Source: Neurospora intermedia (lineage: Eukaryota; Ascomycota; Sordariomycetes; Sordariales; Sordariaceae). Taken from it: DNA of 64,000 bases. Positions 37,702-48,668 of the stretch are shown here, piece after piece. Position 1 is the stretch's first letter. Each line of letters starts with the position of its first letter. The stretch is taken from NCBI GenBank assembly GCA_037102815.1, contig BTPP01000001.1:1079001-1143000 (forward strand), written 5' to 3'. The notes beneath the pieces were generated by a model. It saw only the letters and a list, made by a program, of their open reading frames with translations, searched no databases and had not been told where the DNA came from. The translations under genes and the position numbers were made by a program.

Positions 37702-39703
37702 CGGGTCTCTACTATTCTTTAATTTAGGGGTTTTACCGCTTCTATTACCCTTATTAGTTACAGCGCGGACTTCGGCGGTTAATTATTTTTAAAATTAAAT
37801 AGTAATTTCGGAGCGTTTTTAAAATTTAGTTAAACGATAGTTTGAAGTACAATTGTAGGATAATTGTAAGGTAGGACTAAATAATTAGTCGTTATTATAA
37901 TTAGAAGATAAATTAGAGTAATTATAACCGGGCAGGGTATACGGTTGGCGGAATACTATTACCTTAGTAACACTTAGAGAGAAATTGATAGATTTAGTAC
38001 AATAGAAGCGTATAGGATTAGGATTGCCGGTATTATTAGTTACTATAATATAATATTTATTAAATTTAATATTAAATTTAATAGTAGGATAATTATAATT
38101 AGGTACAGGCTTTTCGGCCGAATAGAGTTCGATAGTAGGAATTTTAAGGCTTATATAGATTATTATTTCTACTAATTCATTAATAGTAATTACTTTAGTA
38201 TTATTTAGTATTTAGTTAATAATGGGGGAATAAGTACTAGCTTTGCGGAGGTTAGTAATAGATTAAAATTACTGCTCGATGATCTTGATTATATCGAATA
38301 TCTTCTTAATTTAAGTTTCGTTAATTTTTAGGGATTTAATTACGCTATTAAAGCGCTAGTTAATTTGTACTTATTTTTTACGGAGAGTAAGATTTACTCG
38401 GCTGATATTGGTATAAAGTATATTAACCTTTTGGGTAGCTATATTTAGACTATTACTTATATTTCTAATTATATTATAGACGGCCTAAGAATCTTTAAAA
38501 TTGTCCTTAATATCGGATATAGCGTTATTAATATCTTTATTAAAGTGGGATATATCCTTATCTATTTTAGCCTCAAGCTTATTGATACGAATATTAATAA
38601 AGTTAACTTTAGCTATATTAGTATTAAATTCGTCTTGGATATTATTGAATTTACGACCGGTATTTTAATTGTAATACTTCATTTATATAAATATAAATTG
38701 ATTAGTATTTTTATTAGTAAATAAATTAGGAGGTATATTTATACGTAGGTAATTATAGTTAGGTAGAATATTGCCTCTAATCCGGTAGAATTTCCGCATA
38801 GGAGTTGAAGCGTCGGTTGAGGAGGTACGGAGTTTAGGTAAGGCTAATAATATAGTATTGAATTAAGGTAGAAGTATTGGAATAGAATTAAATAGTTTCC
38901 GAGGGCTAGCGGGGCCTCTGCTAGTTAATAATATTAAGGGGGGTAGGATAAGAGGAGGTATAATAAGGGGGGGTATAATAAAAGGGTCAATTTTATTGGG
39001 GTTATTTAGTAATAGGGGAATAGCTGGGCTACCGGAGTTGGGCGTATAGCCTAGTTTAGTATTTATTGTACGAGAATTATAATTAAAGCAAAGGTTAATT
39101 CGTCTAATAGGGTTCTCGGATATTTTACAATAGATTGTTATTAATTAGAGGAAGTCGGAAGGAAATAGCGCCGGTTTATTGGACGGATCCTCGTTATCGA
39201 AGGAGCTAGGTATAAGGTTCGCTATAATTATAGGGTCATAGCGTAGTATTAATACTACGATTATAGAATTGTATAAATATAGAGTAAGGGAGAAATTGTT
39301 AGTTCGAAATCGTCGAAATAAAATTATTAGAGCGAAGGAAACCTATTGTATTAAGGGATTATATACGTACCGAAGTCTATTTACGCAATAGTTTAGATTA
39401 GGGTAGTATAGTTAGGGGAATCAACGGTGATATAAGTACGTAAGGATTTTACTAAGGGGCCGAAGTACGATTAAGTAAGAGTGTGGAGGAAGGAAGTAAA
39501 TAACTAAAGTAACCGAAGTAGCAATAGTTAGTAAAGAAGGGGTTGATTGTAGGGTCGATATTCGCTGAAGAGAGTTATAGGATTTGACGATCGATTTGGA
39601 AGTATAAAGTGCGTTGAGGGCGATTAAGCGACTTCCTAATGAAGGGATCGATTAACTAAGAATAGTTTAGTCAATTAGATCTTTCAGTTGTAGTTATTAG
39701 ATA

Positions 39704-40045
39704 TAACGGTTCGCTGGGTTTATTTAGAAATTCCAAATATCCTTAATATAATTAATAATATTAAAGTAAGAAAGCGAGATGTAGAAGGGAAGTAAGCGGC
39801 CGTTAGCCGGCTTAGATAGGGATTCTTTTATGCAAGAATCCCTGGTCCGAGTAGGGCCTACCTTGGCTTGTAGGGTGGACTACCCCACTTCCCGGCAGCC
39901 GTCTGCCAATAGCAGGCGACTGCCCTGCACTCTGACTATAGTACTGGTTGTGCCCTGGCTATGGCACCGGACTGGGCATGGCTCAATTGAGCTGCATGCC
40001 AGCCCAGTGCCCTACTCTATAGCTAATCGTACATATCCGGTAACA
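39704..40045 (-). repeat. 5' LTR of Gypsy element D
   Basis: This is about 342 bp in minus orientation; no partner LTR is in the window. Boundaries are inferred from the post-LTR motif shared with C and E (left side) and from the TGTTACCGG start on the minus strand (right side). The sequence is GC-rich with a perfect stem AGGGATTCTT / AAGAATCCCT around 39818-39843, and it keeps CA/TG dinucleotides. It is inserted into the Helitron F1 helicase region, which begins again at 40046. Confidence 0.72.
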
Positions 40046-40326
40046 GAAGTCTTTAATTAATAAAGTTGAATATTCGAAGGCCCAGTATTGACTTTTATTT
40101 ATAATAAAATATCGATATAGTTATAATTTTCGCTATAAATTAGTAAGATTGATACCCTATAATGTTATAATAGCTATTTCTAGATTATTCTAATTAATAT
40201 TCTTAGGCGCGATAGGAAGTTTGAATAAAGAATGGAGGGTTTAGTTATTAATCTTATTAGTAGCGATCCTAGTAGGAGTATTATAAATAATAAGATTATC
40301 CTTCCCTCGACCTATAGTTATTTATT
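40046..40326 (-). pseudogene. Helitron F1, helicase fragment (motifs after Walker A)
   Basis: The minus strand reads a PIF1-like helicase segment: NNLIIYNTPTRIAANKIN.. then LHSLFKLPI near 40200-40317, and a motif II-like block (YYK-KSILG.., compare IDE(K)SMxG) near 40065-40110. It joins the Walker A region at 43800-43870 once LINE X2 is removed. TSD of X2: TATAGTTATTTATT at 40313-40326. The rest of the helicase to the left has been lost or displaced at the element D LTR. Confidence 0.7.
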
Positions 40327-40349
40327 GAGTTCAACCTCCTGCCAGAGGG

Positions 40350-42230
40350 CCAGATGGGCAATCGGGCAGGCCGTTCGACAGAGTTTGCAGTCCGGGTGGT
40401 TACTGATGCGGTGCATACGGCCTGGAAGCTCGGGGCCGTAACGTCCCTTATACTCTTAGATTTCAAGGGAGCGTTCGATAGAGTTAACTATAGGTAGCTT
40501 CTATATACCCTATAGGAAATATAACTCCTAACGTAGATTATTCAGTAGGTAATAAGCTTCGTCGCCGGAAGAAGAAGCTCTCTTTTCTTCGACGACGAAA
40601 CCTCCCGCCCCTATACAATTACCGCTAGAGTACCGCAAGGCTCCCCCCTCTCCCCTATTTTATTTATTCTCTTTATTACCCTACTATACCGGAAACTGGC
40701 GATAATCCCGAATATAATTATAATTAGCTTCGCTGATAATATTAATATTATAATAGTAGCTCGTACTATTAGAGAAAATTGCCGGACGCTATAAGTAGCG
40801 TAGGAGGTATATTCGGAATAAGTAGGGGCGAGAGGTATAGAGTTCGAAGTAATTAAAATAGAATTAATATACTTTATACGAATGAGGGTATTAAGGACGG
40901 AAACTCTCTAATTTAGGGAAGTAGTACTTCAATTAATAAAATTAATACAATTCTTAAGGGTTTAATTAAACTATAAATTTAATTATAGAGTTTACGTAGA
41001 AGTAATAAAAAAGAAAATAATAATATAAATAAATATATTTTTAAAATTAGTAGCGAAGATATAGGATTGTTCCTTTATTCGGGTCAGGGAAATATATATT
41101 AAGTATATTTATAATACTATTATATACGGAGTCTAATATTTTATTAACCGATTGAAATCTATAGTAAACTTTAGAGGATAATAATTAGGTTAGCGAAATG
41201 CCAAATCAAATACTCAAAAATTATTATTAGGGTATATAAAACTATATTAGTATAAAATTTAAAGATAGAAACCTTTTATCCGCCGTTCGACTTCTACTTT
41301 AATAAAAGGGTCTAGGCTTTTAAAGAAAGGTTCGCCCGGATAGACTAAACCCGGTTCGTCTAGGGGATTATAATTTAAGTCTCTAATTATATTTAAATAC
41401 AACGAACTAAAGGTCGGCTACCTACCGATAAACTAAAGAGTAGTATAATTAAAGTTTAATAAACCAAAATATAAGTACCGATAGAAAAGCTATTAACAAT
41501 AGTAGCTAGCCCCCCTTCGGAGTTAGGGACTTAACCGTTACTATTATTATAAGCCTTAGAACTAATAGCTACTAATAGAGAGGAGTAATTAGAGGATATA
41601 ATAAATTAGAAATAAGTATTATACTATAACTATTGCCTAATAGCGGCGGTAATAAAATTAAGGCGATGGTACGAATTTACTATTACCGACCTTACCCCCA
41701 AATTTAACGGAAAGGCTATTTGATAATATATAATTAGTATAAGGAAGAAGAAAGGAAAATACTAATAATTAAAAAAAGACGAAAAAGAGCCGTACCTATT
41801 AATTAAAGTAAAAGATTCCTTCCTTATTTAGGCTAGAACGGAAATTATTGGCTTCCGGGCCTTCTTCTACTAGAGGAAAATACTGGGCGTTTTAATTCTT
41901 ATTTACGCCTACAAATTCAAAAAAGAAATATTTACCTATATTATCCTAAATTGCCTTAATACGGAAAGGATTCTATTATAAACATTAAAATTAGAGAGGT
42001 TAAAAGAATACCATTTAGCAATCGAATTAGAGGAGGAATAATATAAAGAAATTATAAAGTATTCCTAAAAGGAAAATAAAATATTAATAATATTAGAATA
42101 ATAGGACGGGAATAAGGAGGAAATATTTATATTAATTACAAAAGTTATTTAAATTATAGTTATAGTAAGAATCGAAAAGTATTATTTAATAAACGCCTAA
42201 TTACGCCTAAGAAATTGTTCGAATAGTTCC
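40350..42230 (+). pseudogene. LINE X2 ORF2: reverse transcriptase to C-terminal zinc motif
   Basis: The plus strand reads FAVRVVTDAVHTAWKLGAVT then LDFKGAFDRVN (about 40385-40485), the motif A block of non-LTR reverse transcriptases. VPQGSPLSPILF follows at about 40630-40670 (motif B) and SFADNIN at about 40725-40747, where the catalytic second Asp of FADD is now Asn, a change RIP would cause. Towards the end, RTEIIGFRAFFYxRKILG at about 41834-41890 and a Cys-less remnant of the closing CCHC motif match ORF2 C-termini of Tad-like LINEs. The first about 60 codons are nearly free of mutation; stops accumulate after. It would have copied LINE RNA at a nicked target. Confidence 0.85.
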
Positions 42231-42239
42231 ATTATACGA

Positions 42240-43600
42240 GCCTAATTCGTAGTAATTTTATAGCGCTATTAAATTTAATTATTATTTATAAAAGTATAAT
42301 TAGGAATATTAACAGCTATAGGACTACCGGGAATAGAACTACTATTACTACTAAAATTGGAAATTGTACGAGTAGGAGTAGTATAATTACTACCGCCGGA
42401 TATAATATATATAGGAATAATCGCGCCACTATTAGAACCGGACGTAATTTAAATTGGGTTTATAGTATTACTATTAAATAAGGAAGGGATACGACCGTAA
42501 CGAATATCCTTCGTAATTAGTTTGTAGTAACCCTTCTACTATTATTTAGTAACGTTATAGCTTAAAGTATAAAGAAAATATTTAAAGTCGGTAGGGAGGC
42601 CGTTCTACTCTAAATAAATATATATATAATTAGAAAAATCGTTAGTAATATAAATAAAGGTATTTAAATTGCAATTAAAATTATCCGGGCTACCCAATAC
42701 TATAGTAACAATTACCGTTTAAATAATATTACAAGCATTATAGAAACCGGCGGGGACGTTTAATATATATTTACTAGTAGTATAATTATAAATAGTATTT
42801 CAAATACCGCTAATTAGAAATATAGGAGTTAAATAACGAAAAAGAAGAATAGAAATTGAAGGACCTATTAGTAAATAAAATAAAGTAAATCCTATTAGTA
42901 ACGACCTTTTTAAAAGTACTGGAGGAGTTAAACCTATTATTAGAGTACGGAACGGAAGCGAGATTTAAAATATAATAAAAGTAAGGAATTTTACGAATAA
43001 TACTAATCAAATTAATATAAAGATTAAAGAAGGAGGAGAAGAAATTATATTAATTCTAAGGGGGATAATTACTAAGGAAATTATAAAGGGTACGAGTAAG
43101 GAACGTAAGCTCTAAAGGTACAATTATAAGGACTATAAAGAATATAGAATTTAGGGATATAATAGGGGAGGAACCCTCCGTATTAGAAATTAAATCGATA
43201 GGGTTAGAATAATAATGGCCGGAAGAAATTATTTTAATAGAAGTTATAATAGGGAAGAAGGAAGAGAAGGATTAAGAGGGGTACTATATAAGGGGATTAT
43301 ATAAACGAAGGAAAGGGTCTTTATACTAATATAAATAAGAGTAGAATTGTAAAGTAAGAAAATAAATAATAGAATAAAAGTATTTATAAACGGGGGAAGG
43401 AAGTAGAGAAGTAGGGTAATAAATAGAAAAATAAAATAGGGAAGCGGGGAGAAAGTAAAAGAAAGAGCGGTAGGGAATAAGATAGAGAGGCGGCGAAGGA
43501 GGCGGCGTACTAGGCCTAGTCCTACTCTTATTATTCCTATTATTTTAGTATTAGGATAATATAATAGTAGAAGAAACGAAAGTATATTCGTTATAGCGGT
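42240..43600 (-). pseudogene. Antisense coding-like stretch in LINE X 3' region (unidentified)
   Basis: On the minus strand a long protein-like reading crosses the LINE 3' region. At 42815-43010 it reads RKIPYFYYILNLAS.. and STFKKVVTNRIYF. X1 and X3 keep a matching SGAQNAT.DHTSGRY.LDVPAG just before their 5' ends. At 42590-42750 comes NACNII.TVIVTIVLGSPDN followed by NTFIYITNDFSNYIYI; at 42450-42590 GLPTDFKYFLYTLSYNVTK and YYKLITKDIRYGRIPSLFN; and a Ser/Thr/Asn-rich end at 42300-42450. About 170 codons have only a few stops. I recognise no family. It may be a host gene fragment picked up by the LINE; the plus-strand reading over the same part is less convincing. Confidence 0.4.
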
Positions 43601-43785
43601 GGGTAAGAATTATTATAATTGTAAATAAAATAGGAGCGGCGTAGTGAACTACGGCCGAAATAAAACTGGAGGTTTTCATCCGGAGGCGCTTAACGTCTTA
43701 TAATTTTCCCCTCCAGAGAACTAGAGAAGGACCTTATGCTAATAAGGCGCTATAGTTTATAGTATAGGGAATAAGACTATATATA

Positions 43786-46700
43786 TATAGTTATTTATTC
43801 TAATTTAAAAGATAGAAGCTTAATAAAATATAATTTACTAATACCTCTACGGCTATCAACTTGCAAAAGTAGAAGTAGAATAGCTTTCAACCGTTTATTA
43901 TTATTATTATAATTTGGAATAGATTACTAATAAGCTATAAATTAATTAAAAATAACTTTTTAAGTAGGGTTAAGATTATCGATAATAGAAGTAGTAATAA
44001 TATTAATATCGGCTACTAAATAGGCATTATCGGCTTTTATATTACACTAATAATCTTAGGCTAATAGTAATAAATTTTAATAATCTAAATAGTTATAGTA
44101 ATGGTATAAAATATTTTAATCCCTAGAGCTGAATATTCCGAAATGTATATTATTTTTAATTCGTTAGTAAGTAGGAAACTCTTTGGCTAATGTTTATTAT
44201 AGTTCTCGTTACTTCTGTTCTTCGGCGGGAGGTTTAAACTTATCATTAGGTTTTCTATTAGGGAGGTTACTGTAGTAATTATAAAGGTAATCCATATCGC
44301 CTATATAAACTTCTATACAAATAAAATATATATTTAAGTATATTTCTAATTTTTGGACTCTATTTATATTATAAATACTAAATAACTTCAATCAAGTACG
44401 ATAAGGATAATACAATATTAGTTTAACTCTATACTAATCTTTATACTAGGCTTGATCCTCCATATTAGATTTCTATATAGGATAGTAATTAAGTACTTTC
44501 TTTTTAATACGACTATTTAAACGGCGATTATTATTAAATTAGGTAAATTATTCGAAATAATTAATATTTTCGAGGTTATTTGGGTGAGATAAGTATTTAA
44601 AATACTAATTGCGAATTTGAACTAGCTAATTTTATCTAATAAGTACTCTAGGTCTAAGTATTCTATTAGAATAATAATAGTCTATATTAATAACTTTACG
44701 GGTATTTTAACTAAATTATAAGCTAAAAAGAAAATAACTAATCTCTTGAGCGGACTAATCTCTTTTAATAACTAATTAATTTGTTATCTTTATAGTAAAA
44801 GAAATAATAGGGTTATTAGAAGTAACTTGGGGGGTAATCTATTAGGCAATCTCTTTGAAAGGTCTTAACTACTTCTCTACCTTTGAATGATATTTAGTAA
44901 TATAATTAATAATAGCGTTATAATTAATATATAGCTGGATGTTTGTATTAGCACGCTATACTAGGGTAATAGTCCGGTTGTAATTATTTATACGGTTATT
45001 ATTTCTTACCCTATTATATAACTAATACTTTAGGTTGAAACTACGTATAAGGTCGGCTTCTAAGTAGTAATTCCTATGAAAGTAAAACCGGTATATCTTT
45101 AACATTGGATCTTTAGGACGTAAAATACCTTAGTTAAGCCGCTTAATATAAAGGTAATAATTATTAGTATACCGGCTATATTATTATATCCGGTTAACTA
45201 TACGGAATAGAAGGTCGAAAGTAGGCGGGTATATACCTTCTTCTTCTTTTAGTCTATTACTAAAGACGACGGATAGGGGATTTCTTTTACTTCATCAACT
45301 AACTTTTTCTAGCTTTGCATTGAAAGCGGTTATATAATAACCCTATAATTCAATAAACTTCCGCCGTATATTTTTATTAGTTAATTTAAATACTTCAATA
45401 TATAGTATTTAATAAATATTATAATTATAGCTACTACCTCTTGCCTAGAATTTAACACCGTACTACCAATCCTCGATTTTGAATTTTAGTATTAAGATAT
45501 ACTCTTTAAATGATTTAAAGCAGCATTCTAGGTAATATACAGCAATATAAGGGTTTTCTTTAAAGTTTCTCCTTACAATTCAATTATAATCTTCGGTAGA
45601 AGCAACCTTCTACTCTTTATAATTAGGTACATACCGAGCAAGGCTGTCCTAATAAATGTCGGCTATACTAAATATTATAAATATAGCCGGTATACTTAGT
45701 ATTTGGATATAAGTACAAAGTTTACGACTTTTGTATATCCAATATAGTTGTATACCCTATATAATATTGGAACATCGGATAACCGAATCGAATAACCGAC
45801 GTACCTTAGAAGTATTAAATTTAATTACTTCCTTAACTATTTAATATTGGCCAAACCCTCGTTATTTGCTCTACTACAATCCGAGCGGACAAAGAATTAA
45901 TTCTTTAAATTAATTTATTTACATATTAATATATTAAAAACAATGAAAGAGAACCGGTAGTAGCGTACAAAGCGACTATTATACTATCTAAGAATATATT
46001 TAATATAATCTTGAAAATTAATAGATTATACTTAGGGTTCAATAAAGTCGGCTTTACTTTAAGAATAGAAGGTTAGGAATACTTATAATAAGATAAATTA
46101 AAATCTATCCTATTCTTTTATAGGAGTATTGCGTAATTGACTTAGTTTAAGGAATAGTTGAGCTAGAGGGTATTGGCCGGGAGCGGGCTGAATTAGCATA
46201 TTATCAGCTTGAGTACCAACTTGAACAGGCTATCCTCTACCCAATTAGTAACGAAGTTATTCTATATCTACCTAATTACTTATGAAATTAGGAAGGGCGG
46301 CGATTTCTAGTTCAAAAGTATAATTATCCTCATTCTTATCCTCTTTATATTTATTAAGATTAAGATTATTATCCTCTAGGAAATTATTAGAATCGATTTT
46401 ATAGACTACTAAATCACTATATACATTACTATTAAGAAGTCATTCTAATTCTTCAAACCGGGCTTCAACAATTTTAATATTCCGGTATTTAGGGTGGTTA
46501 ACTTTCAAGTAGTCAAACCAGATATAAAACTTATTAGGATTAATTATTATAGCTTATTTAACTGTTCTAGTAATATAAGGTTTGTCCCTAGCTCTACGAG
46601 GTCGAAGGATAATAATATCGAAATTGCAAGGTAATAAAGGTAATTAATAATAAACGTAACTAATATTACGAAGGAAATTAATAATATAATTAGAATATTT

Positions 46701-46918
46701 ATATTTTAAACCTTTAATAACCTAGATATCGATAAATATATATACTTGGGTAATAAATTATTCTTCGATTTAATTAAATATTGGTAGATTGGGAATATTA
46801 CTAAAGTTTAGGTTATTATTAGCGTTAAAATATTTAGGGTTATTGGGGACTTTTCGGTCGTTACGGTTATAATATTAATAATAATATCCGGTAGTAATAT
46901 ATATATTAAACTATCTTT
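43786..46918 (-). pseudogene. Helitron F1 Rep/helicase relic, central part
   Basis: The minus strand, read right to left, gives the DUF6570-like domain of Helitron proteins (46900-46390: ITQVYIFIDI, YKYSNYIINFLRNISYVYY, LPLLPCNFDIIILRPRRARD, WFDYLKVNHPKYRNIKIVEA). A long region follows where the helitron helicase-like N-terminal and Rep domains would sit (about 46200-44400); I could not confirm the Rep HUH/Tyr residues. Next come an open stretch at 44209-44391 and a Walker A-like block (VDSRRGISKLYFIKL, compare GGxGTGKS) at 43820-43863. The DUF6570 part matches the F2 copy at 60430-60900. These proteins nick and unwind DNA for rolling-circle transposition. This copy carries many stops and three insertions. 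Confidence 0.8.
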
Positions 46919-46932
46919 TATTGTATTAGAAA

Positions 46933-47998
46933 CGCCTAGACAGCGTTGCGGGCGTCGCGGAGACCAGCGGGGACGTCCAGTATATACCTACCGGAGGTGT
47001 GGTCGCAGGTGGCGTTCTGGGCACCGCTAGCTAGGAGTATAGGAGTTAGATAATAAAAAAGACGAATAGAGAATGAGGGACCTACCGGTAGACGAAATGA
47101 AGCAAATCCTATCGGTAATAACCTTCTTAAAGGTACTAGGGGAATTAAGCCTATTATTAAAACGTATAATAGAAGCGAGATTTAGAATATAGTAAAAGTA
47201 AGGAATCTTACGGATAATACTAGTTAAATTAGTATAAGGACCGAAGAAGGAAAGGAGGAAACTATACCAATTTTAAGGGGAATAACTACTAAAGAAATTA
47301 TAAAGGGTATAAGCGAAGAATATAAGCTCTAAGGGTATAACCGAAGGGACTATAGGGGATATAAAATTTGGAAATATAATAGGGGAAGAACCCTCTACGT
47401 TGGAAATTAAATCGATAGGGCTAAAATAATAACGGCCGGAGGAAACTATCTTAATAGAAGTTATAATAGGAAAGAAGGAGGAAAAGGACTAGGAAAGGCA
47501 CTATATAGGGAAATTATATAAACGAAGGAAAGGGTCCTTATACCGATATAAATAAGGGTAGAACTATAGGGTAGGAGAATAAATAATAAGGCGGAGGTAT
47601 TTACAAATAGGGGAAGAAAGCGGAAAAGTAGGGTAATAAATAGAAAAATAGAATAAGGAAGTAGGGAGGAGGTAAAGGAAGGAATAGTAGGGAATAAGAT
47701 AGAGAAGTAGCGAAGGAGGCGGTGTATTAGGCCTAGTCCTATTCCTATTATTCTTATTATTTTAGTATTAGAACGATATAGTAGTAGAAGAAACGAAATT
47801 ATATTCGTTATAGCGGTAGGTAGGAACCGTTATAGTTATAAGCAAAGTAGGAGCGGCGTAGTAAACTACGGCCGAGATAGAGTTAGAGGTTTTTATCCGG
47901 AGGCGCTTAACGTCTTACGGTTTTCCCCTCTAGAGAACTAGAGAAGGACCTTAGGCCAATAAGGCGCTATAGTTTATAGTATAGGGAATAAGACTATA
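46933..47998 (+). mobile_element. LINE X3, 5'-truncated copy
   Basis: This 1.07 kb insertion has a 14-bp duplication TATTGTATTAGAAA (46919-46932 and 47999-48012). It covers the same 3' kilobase as X1 and X2, and its 5' end lies about 30 bp further upstream than that of X1. The first 120 bp (CGCCTAGACAGCG.. to CACCGCTAG) are GC-rich and almost free of RIP-type change. It is inserted into the DUF6570-coding part of Helitron F1. Confidence 0.88.
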
Positions 47999-48012
47999 TA
48001 TATTGTATTAGA

Positions 48013-48373
48013 AATATTATTCTATATTAATTTTTTTCGGCTATTTAAAACGCTTTAATTATATTGAAATCGATATTAGATATAGCCCTTATTAGAAGAT
48101 CTTCGAGTCCGTAGTATAGGGGATCCCTTTTAAATTCAATACTAGAAAGTTCGGAGAATTAACGAGGCCGAGGGGAGGAGAGTAGCGTAAATTACTTAAA
48201 TCTATCTACTACTAAAAAAGGAAGTCTAAAACTGTAACAAAGTAGTAGTAAAGCGGGAGATTATCGTCGAACGTTATATTAAAGTATACGTACCGGTATA
48301 CTGAAGGGATTTGTAGATTGTGTGCGTTCGGGGGAATTATTATTACAATAATACTAATTATAATATTCCTTCT
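48013..48373 (-). pseudogene. Helitron F1 segment between LINE X3 and element E
   Basis: This minus-strand coding relic is collinear with about 60000-60350 of the F2 copy. It continues N-terminally at 56234 after element E is removed. The duplication CTTCC of element E is at 48374-48378 and 56229-56233. Confidence 0.72.
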
Positions 48374-48378
48374 CTTCC

Positions 48379-48668
48379 TAGTACGGGTTACTGGGAGCAA
48401 TCCTAAAGAAGACCATATATTCTAGTATTCTATGTAGGAAGCGATGCCCCTTCAAGGTCAGGCCAGAGGCGGCCTTACAGCTATCCTTAAGTAGGTAGCT
48501 GTAAGGCTTCCAGAAGCCTCTATCCTGCCTGTAAATGGGTACCTTAGTAAAGGCGGTCAATAAAGGTTCTAAGAACCTTTATTATCGGTATTACCGGCCC
48601 GGTGCCTGCCAGTGACCTCTGGCAGGCAATAGGGCAGTCTATCTATCTATTGTATATATCCTATATTA
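48379..48668 (-). repeat. 3' LTR of element E
   Basis: This is 290 bp, paired with 55939-56228. It contains several strong hairpins: GCCTTACAGCTA / TAGCTGTAAGGC (about 48471-48507), AAAGGTTCTAAGAACCTTT (about 48563-48582) and GCCTGCCAG / CTGGCAGGC (about 48605-48628). Confidence 0.92.

Larger units (their letters stand above)
34734..39703 (-). mobile_element. Gypsy element D, gag and protease part, 3' side missing
   Basis: This minus-strand element belongs to the C/E branch. Reading from the LTR leftward gives a leader (39700-38800), gag (about 38700-36300), a retropepsin-like region (about 36000-35600) and a pre-reverse-transcriptase linker (about 35050-34790) that matches the one in element C near 19650-19850. 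It stops at about 34733 where element B begins, so reverse transcriptase to 3' LTR is missing. An Asn/Arg/Tyr repeat stretch lies at 36545-36640, and an open, proline-rich gag stretch at 37378-37701. It is a fossil and broken. Confidence 0.75.
40327..43785 (+). mobile_element. LINE X2 (Tad1/I-like non-LTR retrotransposon), 5'-truncated
   Basis: This 3.46 kb insertion has a 14-bp duplication TATAGTTATTTATT (40313-40326 and 43786-43799) and a (TA)n tail. It begins inside the reverse-transcriptase domain, so ORF1 and the endonuclease are missing. It contains reverse transcriptase (about 40350-41100), an RNase H/C-terminal region with a Cys/His-rich end (about 41500-42230), and a 1.55 kb 3' region whose last kilobase is repeated in X1 and X3. 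It is inserted between helicase motifs I and II of Helitron F1. Confidence 0.9.

Noticed and set aside
39830-40060. 76-codon plus-strand open frame with normal composition
   Set aside because: It coincides with the GC-rich LTR of element D. No homologous protein is recognised and the LTR accounts for the composition.
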